A DNA stretch of 64,000 nt from Jacaranda mimosifolia (Eukaryota > Streptophyta > Magnoliopsida > Lamiales > Bignoniaceae): assembly GCA_018894105.1 (NCBI GenBank), contig CM032118.1, positions 33,336,690-33,400,689 of the forward strand. The letters run 5' to 3'. The notes beneath the pieces were generated by a model that did not search any database, had not been told where the DNA came from, and saw only the letters and a list, made by a program, of their open reading frames with translations. Position 1 is the first letter of the stretch, and each line of letters begins with the position of its first letter. The translations under genes were made by a program, and so were the position numbers. This document shows, piece by piece, positions 47,549 to 56,978 of the stretch.

Positions 47549-49440
47549 CTAGCATGTACCGGGAGCGATACACCTACAATAATTATAAGATTGAAATAAT
47601 TTATTTTATAACAATATTTATTTTACTTCATGTGATTAAAACATGAACTGTAATTATTTTTAGCATTTAATGAAAGAAAATCTATTACTAATTAAATAAA
47701 ATAACATAAATATTTTAATTAAAAGCATTATGTTTGAAAATAATTTATGCTTAAATAAGTTATAGAATATCAAGAATTGCTAATTCTAAGTTTATAAATT
47801 ATATGAAAACTTATAAAATGATAAAATTTAAAATAAATAAATAAAAGTATTAAGAAAATAATAATAGCACAGAATATTTGACTAAATATAGTTTTTAAAT
47901 TATATATATATATATTTATACTTATACTTATACATATTGATATGATAAATAAGTGATTTTTTTTTTAAAAAATTATATATATATATATATATAAAGCTTT
48001 TTTGGTATGATTTCTTAATAATTTGGAAGTTACCGTTACATTTTTATGACATTTGAGAATTACAAATGTTAATATTTTTTGTTAAAGTAAATATATAACC
48101 TCTTTGTACTTTATCTATGAAAATAAATCACATTAGGTTATTAATTATTTGATAACTAATTCAATAAGTATTTTGTAACATACAATTTTATAAGCTAAAA
48201 TATCTATTAATATTCCATATAACTCTGATAAGTAAAATTTATTTATTTTTGTTTACATATGTAGTATTTTTTTTTTTAAATTACCAATTAATATATATTA
48301 TGTACATGAATAATATAATAAGTAAATTTATAATATTCAATTCAAAATGAAATATTAATATCTCATGAATTTCTTTTATAAGTATATAAAATGTAGGAAT
48401 AATTAAATGAATACTCACTTTCAGTCAAACTTTTTTTTTATCTCACATTATTAATCCATGTAAAAATATTTTTGATGAATTATTATAAGCAAAAATATTA
48501 AAATAAATGTATGCTATATAATTATAAAATAGAGTAATTAAATATATTAAAAATATATAAAAGTTAATAGCATTTGCTACTTAAGTGGTCATTTATCAAG
48601 CTTTTGAAAATTTTCAACTATGTCAACTATATATGTCATATATAAAAGAATTTACTTCAAATAATTGAAAATGAGTTCTCTATTATTATATTGCTAAAAA
48701 ACTAAAATGATTCAATTAATAGTATAAAAATAAAATTTAGAGTTTATAGTTGTTGTAGGAAGTAACTATTTATATTCGAAACAAATTCTTCAATGAAATT
48801 ATTATATTCTATACATAGCTTTATCTAAAATTATTTTACATATCTAAAAAATATTATTGTAAAAATAATTAAATTTTAAAATTTTGATAAATTAAGGACT
48901 TATATATCAATTAGTTTATAATTATTCATTTCTCAAACTCCTAACTCTTTAATAAAGAAGCAATGATTTAATATTTTATATAAATATTTATTTATCTCTT
49001 TCAAAAGCAACAAATAAGTTGTAATTTTTTTTAAAATAAGTCACAATATTAAGAGATAATTATGATTATTAAGTATTTTAATTTTAAGAAATAAAAGAAT
49101 TTATTTGATCAAATATATATAACTTTTATATATAATATATATAGCACTGGGTACATACTAGTTGAAATGTACTAAAAAAGTATTTAATTAATTTAAAATA
49201 AAACAAAACAAAAATAATATAAAAAAATATTATAAAAAATATTTAAAAAAATTTCTATGAAATGAACTTTAAATTAGTTAAAAAGAAAAAAAATTATTAT
49301 ATTATGCTAATTGGGGAAATAGGTCCTACAACTAAAATATAGAATTGCACTACGAATAATGTGGAAATAAAATTGTAAAAAATAATTATGGAATAATAAA
49401 GTTTACATATAAAATAAATAAAATATTTATCTATTTAACA
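47549..49440 (-). mobile_element. Helitron-like repeat unit 4 (rearranged, cut by LTR D)
   Basis: The left edge is CTAGCATGTACCGGGAGCGA. It is collinear with units 1-3 to about 49110, then jumps over about 700 bp of the unit through a short filler (TATATATAGCACTGGGTACA followed by TACTAG, itself like a unit end in the opposite sense). It resumes at the block before the CACTA site and is interrupted at 49441. Confidence 0.55.
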
Positions 49441-50119
49441 TGTAATGCCCCCATTCGGGATATCCCTTAGTTAAAGAGCCACTCAGTTCAAGTTATATTG
49501 AACCTACAATTTAATCAATATTTTGACACAAAAACAAGTAATAGGCCCAAAACATTTCAACTTAACTTATAAAAGCAACGGAAATTTCAAACTTTAACAC
49601 GACAAGCACTTAAAGAAGTTCTAGTTCACCACCTATTCCTGTCTCAGAAAATTAATGAAATACAGGGGGTAAGTCCAACAGACTTAGTGAGGAATATTCA
49701 TAATAATAAGTAGTAGGGAGATCGTCGAGGAAGAATCAACTCAACATATCATCAAATAACACACAATACAGAAACATATCAAGAAAACAACTAATAATAA
49801 GTTTGGTAAACAAGCATTATCAAATTCAAAACTTCAAGTAGGTACTAGCTCGGTGTTGTGACTGTCGACTCGACAAGCCCAAACCAACTCTACTTGGGAG
49901 GAATGGTCCATCTCAATCGATCATAATTCGGGAGAAAATGCAGACGACTCGTTCAGCTCGGACAATAGCCCAACCTAAACCAAGAAGCTACACCAGCATT
50001 ATTGCTCCACGAGCAGGACACAAACAATCGAGGAACGATCGAAACAAAACAATCCAAAATATGATATGTTGTCCAACAAATTAGAACATAACAGACATAT
50101 TAGGTTCTCCTTGTACCAG

Positions 50120-50225
50120 CCAGTCTTAGTCAGTCAGTTGGTCAGTCAGTCAATCGGTTAAGCAATCAATCAGTCAATTAGTTGGTCTATCAGGTAATCA
50201 GTTAGATAATCAATCAGTTAATCAG
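50120..50225. repeat. CAGT/AATCAGTC short tandem repeats in LTR D
   Basis: Degenerate 4- and 8-bp repeats (CAGTCAGTTGGTCAGTCAGT) that continue across insert E at 62851-62910; this repeat was the target of E. Confidence 0.85.
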
Positions 50226-50417
50226 TGTGGCACCATCACTTGGGATAGCACCTAAGTTGAGGCTCAACTCCAGTTCAGACTTAAATCTTAATCCATAAAT
50301 AAGCAATATAGTCAATATCCCATCAGAAAAAAAATTTCAAGACTTATCAGAGACATATAGCAGCGGATTTCAAACTTAAACAACTTCATCAAAATACTAA
50401 GTACATACCATCAAAGG

Positions 50418-52185
50418 TGTAACATCCCAAAATTTTATGGTTATAGAAGTTGAAATTTTATTATTTTTAATATTTGATGAAATTTAATTATTCTTTCATA
50501 TTATTATTTTATTTAAATTTTGTTGGGGATAAATTGTAATTTTTGAAGACTTAATTGAATAAAATAGAAAAGCTTAGGGGCTTGAATGGTATTTTTCTAG
50601 GACCTATAGGCTATTTTAATTTCTTAAGGATCTAATTGAATTAACTTAAGTAGATTAAGGACTCAATAGCAATTTTAAAAAAACAGCATGTTTTCTTCAT
50701 TCTTCTCATTTTCTTACTATCCATCATCTTCTTCCCCCTTAATTTTCTCCAACCATGCCATCTCTCTCCTTCACCAACTACAGCTACCAACCAAACCAAC
50801 TCAACCATCATCTTCTCCTCCTCACCAACTCCATGGTAACACCACCATAACCGGTTGAAACTTCCAGCGAAAGAGAGAGAGATTGAGAGAGAGAGTGATC
50901 ACGGTAGGTAGTGGGTTTGTGACTTTCCGATGGCCAAATCCAATTTTGAGATTGGAGCAACGGTAGTGACGAAAATTGGAGAGAAACTGGCGGTGGTGAG
51001 AAACCTATTTGGTGGTTGAGGAGCTTGATTGAGGGTGTTCTAGGCCGAGAAATTGGAATCTGATTAGGGGGTTGGATTCAAGAGCTCAAGGGGAACATTT
51101 TGGTGGTGACTACAAGATTTGGTGAGAAACCCATTTGGTGGAAAATATTTTGCCTCGTATAAGGCAAGTCAGGTAAAGATCCAAAATGTTCATATTATTA
51201 CTTGAAAAGTTGAATTGATATCTGTTGGCATTGTATCATGCAACCCATGGGGACACCCTTGGGAAGTTCAACCCAGAGGGACGCCGCAGGAAGTTAGGCT
51301 TGGTGCTAGGTCCGAAAAGACGACCGGGCGGTACGGACCAACAATGATAGATCTCCCAGCTAGTACCCACCTACAATCCTGACTTACAACTAGTTGGAGA
51401 TAGCAAATTGTGAGTGGCGGAATCGGGCATGCTGTCGACCATGCTATAAAAGCAAGTTGTTACACGTCGAGTTGTGTGCTCGAGCTAATGGAGATATAAG
51501 GAGAAATTTTTAATGTTCAAGTGAAAGGCTATTGTAAATTTATAGATAAAGAGAAACGTTCTCAGGCTCAAATTAAATGCTAATGAAAAAGTTATCTTGT
51601 GTTCATCAAGGAGCAATAAGGAAGGATGCCAGCAGGCCAGCTAAATGTTTACATGTTCCAAGTTTTTATGAGTATAGATTTTGATTTCCAGCAACCATAA
51701 ACTGATTACTATCAATAACTTTGTTCATTGTTATTGTTTGAGAAATGTTCATTATCTTCATTCTGGCTTGTTTTGAGCTTCCACAATTTCATGTTATCGA
51801 GCTTCATTATTATTATTAACTCTAAACTACCATCCATTGCTTTGCCTTATTCCTCACTGAGTCTTTAAGACTCACCATCTTCGTCATTCCTTATTTTTTT
51901 CATACAGGCCTAAGTGAGAAGCAATAGCTAGGCTTTTGTTGGACAGTTTATTTTGTAATAGATTAGGTGTTGCGATTGTACATATAGTCTACACATGATC
52001 AAGTTAGTGATATAAGAAATGTTATGGGAATGTGATATTGAACTTAAGATACTAGATTGTACATATTTCATTCAAATAAGCGATCTTTTGGGTTAGTGTA
52101 AATATTTGCCCTTCTATTGATTGTATGTTAAGCTTGAACAGAGTAACGCTTCGATTTAGGTGATGTCCCGAGTAGGGGCGCTCCA
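50418..52185 (+). repeat. 5' LTR of element F, internally deleted
   Basis: 1768 bp against 2934 bp for the 3' LTR. It is collinear to about 51120, then lacks about 1.1 kb (3' LTR about 57750-58870) and resumes with GGAAAATATTTTGCC. It contains the conserved stem-loop at 51426-51445. Confidence 0.92.
51426..51445 (+). promoter_or_regulatory. Conserved LTR stem-loop (5' LTR of element F)
   Basis: Arms GGCATG/CATGCT (one G-T pair) around the loop CTGTCGAC. Confidence 0.65.
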
Positions 52186-52189
52186 GAGG

Positions 52190-52202
52190 TGGTATCAGAG
52201 CC
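52190..52202 (+). promoter_or_regulatory. Primer-binding site of element F (initiator tRNA-Met)
   Basis: TGGTATCAGAGCC, four bases after the LTR; an exact match to the standard plant initiator-Met primer site. Confidence 0.93.
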
Positions 52203-52593
52203 TTGGTTTGGCAATGACCTAGGTAAATGGGTATCAAGAAGATACATGGCAAGTCTATTGGAAGTAAGGGATTACATATAGGACAATCGACTAGTTTGTA
52301 GTTCCACTTGTAGAAAATGATATTGGACTTTAGATTAAGAGGAGAACATTGATTTATTCTAGGTATGATTGAGAATCTTTCGATGGTTAAGGATGGTTTG
52401 TGGACAAGATTAATATGGTATAAGTTCTTATGTAGACTTTTGATAATTTAACTTTTATTGTACTAAACCTCGTTAATTTGTCAAAATTTCATAATTATAT
52501 ATAAAGGATCACAATCTTGTTGTTAATGTGAGATGTCCTTGGGTAATATTGACAGTAGCAGGTTAAGTAAAAACAAGGGGTAATTAGAAAGCA

Positions 52594-53700
52594 ATGGCAT
52601 CTCATGAAAGTTTTCATATACCTGACCCACCTCGACCAGGTCAGCATGGGAAAAAGAGACCGCCTGGTCCACGGGCAACCGCACAGCGTATTCCTAGGTA
52701 AAGAGCACCAGTTGAGCAACCAACCCTACTCGAGGAAGAGGTCTCACAAATCCCATAGATTAATCAACCCACTGTAGACCAGCCAACTGAGTCTATGTTC
52801 TAGATATGGCAACAATTTATGCAGTTTTTCCAGCAACAGGGATAGGGTAACCAAGCAAGAAATGTTGAAAAGCCTGCACAGGATCGAGCTTTGGAGCGGT
52901 TTCTCCGATTACAACCCCAAAAATTTCTATGGTAACCCAATGACAGAAAAGCCAAAATGTGGATTAATAGCTTGGAAAAGATAGTTGGAACACTACAATA
53001 TCCAGATGATCAGAAGATCCGATATGCCACATTTCTACTAGATGGTCCTACACATGATTGGTAGCAACTGATCGATCGCAGGTGGACTACGAAGGGAACT
53101 CAGCAAACTTGGGAAAATTTCATCTAGGAGTTTATGGAAAAATATGTACCGAAGGTGACCAAGTATGCTAGGGAAAGAGAATTCATGGAGTTAATCTAAG
53201 AGACGTCTACGGTCGGCCAATATGAAGGTACATTTAGCCGATTGATTCGGTATGCACCCCATGTACTGGGTGATGAGAGGTGACAGACTCACAAATTTAT
53301 GGAAGGGTTACGACCCAAAATTAGACAGGGCCTTCTCTCATGTGATTTTTCAAACTACAATTGTGTGGTGAGTAAAGCACTAGAGGTAGAATCGAATTTA
53401 CGGAAAATTAAGAAGATTGAAGAGAAAGGAAAAAAAGGGAAGATTAGCACCTGGTAGGTAGAACTACTCTGGGAAAAAGTAGCCAAAGTTACAGATTGGG
53501 GGTGCCAATCAGCGAAGTTATCAGACCAATGGAGCCATGAATCCAACACTTAAAACATGTGGTTTTTGTGGAAAATTAGGCCATGATGAATCAGAATGCT
53601 AGAAAAAGCATGGTAAATGCATAATTTATGGCAGTAATCAGCACCTTATCAAAGACTGTCCCAATCTAAGAAGGCCAGCCACTGTAGAGAAAGGGAAGCA
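52594..53700 (+). pseudogene. gag of element F (decayed)
   Basis: Start ATG at 52594 (MASHESFHIPDPPRPGQHGK). A Gln/Pro-rich N-terminus is followed by the capsid core (ERFLRLQPQKF, KMWINSLEKIVGTLQYPDDQ, EFMEKYVPK, SRLIRYAPHVLGDER, THKFMEGLRPKIRQGL) and zinc knuckle CGFCGKLGHDESEC (CCHC intact). A second knuckle, CIIYGSNQHLIKDC, has its second Cys changed to Tyr. Around ten in-frame stops, mostly TAG replacing CAG or TGG (such as QQQG-TAG-GNQ, DW-TAG-QL), plus a frame change near 53450. The protein would form the particle and package RNA. Confidence 0.9.
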
Positions 53701-53724
53701 AGTTGCAGGAACGAGCGAAAAGTC

Positions 53725-54100
53725 GAAAGTCTGAGATCGTGCATATGCTCTGACTGGAGAAGAAGCACTCGACCCCTTTGAAGTGGTTGAAGGTACAATT
53801 TCTATTTTTGGAATTAGTGGAAATGTTTTATATGATCCTGGTGCTTCGTATTCTTTCATATCTGCAACTATGGCTAAAAAATTAAGTATACAACCCAAAA
53901 TCATGACTTACCGGATAAAAGTTCAGATACCCTTGGGAACATGATTAATGATAGATATCATATATTAGGATTGCCCGATTATGATTGGGGATAGAGTATA
54001 TCTGGCTGATCTTATACAAATGCCTATACAAGGATATGATTTAATCATTGGAATGGATTGCTATACAAACATCAGGTAAAAGTAAATTTTTACACCAAAT
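53725..54100 (+). pseudogene. Aspartic protease of element F (decayed)
   Basis: After AYALTGEEALDPFEVVEGTI comes LYDPGASYSFISATMAKKL, the family active-site block in which D-S/T-G-A reads D-P-G-A: the catalytic Asp is kept but Ser/Thr is Pro. It ends with DLIIGMDCYTNI, matching D.ILGMDWL of chromoviruses with Trp to Cys. A stop after PLGT and another in the middle (IIY, stop, DC) disrupt it. Confidence 0.85.
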
Positions 54101-54379
54101 GCCTCATCCTTAGGGATAAGATTCCAGTATCGACACGTCATTCCACAAATAACATTTTCCCAATACCAATTATATCTGTGCTAGAAGCTAGGAAACTTTT
54201 GAGGGAAGGTTGACAAGGATTCTTGGCATATCTCATCAATAAACCCCAAGAAACAGTTAAGATTGAAGAGGTGAAAGTGGTAGCTGAGTACCTCGAAGTA
54301 TTTTCAGAAGAATTGAATTTGTTACCCCCTAATCGAGAGATAGAATTTGTAATTCACACTCTTCCTAGGGCAATGCCTT

Positions 54380-55560
54380 GACTCCTTATCAAATAGCTCC
54401 TGCAGAGCTCAAAGAATTGAAAAATCAACTCTAGGAGCTATTAGAAAAGAAGTTCATAAGACCCAGCACCTCTCCTTAGGGAGCCCCAGTGTTATTTGTT
54501 AAGAAAAAAGACGGACCCCTAAGGATGTGCATTGATTATAGGGAGTTAAACAAAGTCACAATCAAGAATAAATACCCTTTATCACATGTGGAAGAATTAT
54601 TTGATCTTTTACAAGGAGCTACAGTCTTTTCAAAGCTAGATTTGAAACAAGGGTATTGTCAATTGAAAATCAAAGAGGAAGATATTTTGAAGACCGGATT
54701 CAACTATCGATATGGTCACTTTGAGTTTGTTGTGATGCTGTTTGGTTTAACTAATGCTCCAGCAGCATTTATAGACCTAATGCATCGAGTGTTTTTACCA
54801 TATCTAGACCAATTTGTGGTCATTTTCATACATGACATTTTGGTTTACCTAAGAACTAAAGAAGAGCACATAGAACATTTGCACTTAGTTCTCAAAACTC
54901 TAAAGAGCATCAGTTGTATGCTAAATTCAGTAAGTGCGAGTTCTGGATAAAAAAGGTACCGTTTTAGGGACACATTATATCTCAAGACGAGATAGAAGTC
55001 GATCCCTCTAAGATCGATGTGATAGTCAACTGGAAAAGACATGAAACTGTAATGAAAGTTCGTAGTTTCTTAGGACTTGCTGGCTATTACCGAAGATTTC
55101 TACAGGGTTTCTCAAAAATAGTTGGGTTGTTGACTAGACTAACTCAGAAAAACCGTCCATTTAACTGGGACGACAGTTGTGAAGGGAGCTTCTAAGAATT
55201 GAAGAATAGATTAACGACAGCTTCAATTTTAGCCCCTTCCAGAGGGATTAGAAGGGTTCATCGTGTTCACCGATGCTTCTAAAGAAGGGCATGGGTGTGT
55301 GTTGATGTAGAAGGGGCGAGTTATCGCTTATGCATCCAGAAAACTAAAACCACATGAGGAAAACTACCCAACTCATGATTTGGAGTTGACTGTAGTAATT
55401 TTTGCTTTAACAAAAATAGAGACATTACCTTTATGGGGCTACATTCGAGGTATACACTGATCATAAGAGCTTCAAGTATTTGTACTCGCAAAAGGACTTA
55501 AACATATGCGAGCTCAAGCTAATGATATCTAGATATTGAAATAGAAAGAAGCAATTGGGA
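54380..55560 (+). pseudogene. Reverse transcriptase and RNase H of element F (decayed)
   Basis: A 153-codon open stretch (54489-54950) has [30 protein letters not shown] (first catalytic Asp), [15 protein letters not shown], and [12 protein letters not shown], where the YxDD motif has become I-H-D, so RT would be inactive. After a frame change: [26 protein letters not shown] and RPFNWDD. RNase H: FTDASKEGHGCVL (first Asp present), [31 protein letters not shown] (Glu present) and, in another frame, [10 protein letters not shown]. Several indels. Confidence 0.9.
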
Positions 55561-55639
55561 ATCTTGAGAAGTCCGAACTTTGTATAGATGGTTAAGGCAC
55601 TCTTTTATTCTGCCAAAGGATATGTGTGCTTGGATAGAT

Positions 55640-56966
55640 AAAAGGAAAACTACTAGATGAGGCACACAAGGCAAGATATGTCATACATCCAGGAGGAACA
55701 AGGATGTATCAGGACTTAACAAGGCAATTCTGGTGGAATAGGATGAAGAAAGATGTATCAGAATATGCGCAGAAATGCTTGACCTGCCAATTAGTAAAAG
55801 CAAAACACCAGCAACCATCAGGATTGTTACAGCCGCTTCTTATCCCTGACTGGAAATGGGAGCAAGTGACTATGGACTTTGTGACTGGTCTACCAACGGT
55901 TAGAGAAGGATATGATAGTATCTATGTAGTAGTAGACTGTTTAACAAAGTCAATGCATTTTATACTAGTCAGAACGGATTACAAGGTTGAAAATTTAGCA
56001 GAACTGTACATAAAAGAGATTGTCAGATTACATGGAATTTCAATTGGTATTGTATCTGATCAAGATCTAAAATTCACCTCGAGGCTTTGGAAAAGCTTGC
56101 AGAAACACTTGGGAATAAGATTACAATTTAGTTCTACTACCCATCCTCAGACTGATGGACCGTCAGAGAGAGTTATCTGAATCTTGGAAGATATGCTACG
56201 GGCTTGTATCATGGATTCCAGTGGGAGTTGGAGCAAACATCTTCCTTTGATTGAATTTGCTAATAATAACAGTTATCAGTCTATTGTTCAAATGGTGCCG
56301 TACAAGGCACTGTACGATAGGAAATGTCAATCTCCGTTGAATTGGGATTTAGCATAATATAGAGGTACTATTGATAAATCTTAGGGAACTGTAATACCTA
56401 AACTGATTCAAGAGACTATCGAGAAGGTACAAATTATTAAGCAACGGATAAAGGCTGCCCAAGACCGACAGAAAAGTTATGCTGACAAACAAACAAAGGA
56501 CTTGGAGTTTGAAGTCGGTGATCAAGTGTTTCTTAAAGTATCACTGAGAAAAGGGGTTAGAAGAATCAGAAAAGGTGGAAAATTGAGTCCAAGATATGTT
56601 TGACCTTATGAAATATGTGGAAGAGTGGGATCAATAGCTTATCATCTTGTATTACCTCAAGAATTGGCAAGGGTGCACGATATTTTTCATGTATCTCAAC
56701 TTCATAAATACCATCCCGATCCTTCTCACATCATATCACTTGAGCACATACAGTTGAAAAGTGATTTAACTTATGAGGAACAGCCAATTTGTCTTTTGGA
56801 TCGGCAGTACCAAGAGTTGAGATACCGAAAGATTCCCCAAGTGAACGTGTTATGGCGCAACATCATTGTGTAAGAAGCCACATGGGAACAAGAAGATATC
56901 ATGCGCCAACAGTATCCCAACCTTTTCCAATATTCAGGTAAGAATATGTGGACCCTATTTTCTTAA
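55640..56966 (+). pseudogene. Integrase with C-terminal chromodomain-like tail, element F
   Basis: The zinc-binding region is complete (DEAHKARYVIHPGG, then CLTCQ; HHCC). The catalytic core keeps all DDE residues: TMDFVTGLP, IVSDQDLKFTS and TDGPSERVI. It is open for 158 codons (55704-56180), then a stop at ERVI-TGA. It continues with ILEDMLRACIMDSSGSW, DLEFEVGDQVFLKVS, GKLSPRYV, HVSQLHKYHPDPSH, and a tail TYEEQPICLLDRQYQELR..VNVLWRN..ATWEQED typical of the chromodomain-like end of Tekay/Del integrases, which targets heterochromatin in active relatives. The final stop is TAA at 56964-56966, right before the polypurine tract. Confidence 0.92.
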
Positions 56967-56978
56967 GAGGGGGAGGTC
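56966..56978 (+). promoter_or_regulatory. Polypurine tract of element F
   Basis: AGAGGGGGAGGTC immediately before the TG of the 3' LTR. Confidence 0.9.

Noticed and set aside
50120..50225. Possible CRISPR-like regular repeats (CAGTCAGTCAATC)
   Set aside because: Units are 4-8 bp, contiguous and without unique spacers; the setting is a plant LTR.
53355..53904. Minus-strand ORFs in element F gag and protease region
   Set aside because: They are antisense shadows of the plus-strand gag-pol frames, which show clear family motifs.
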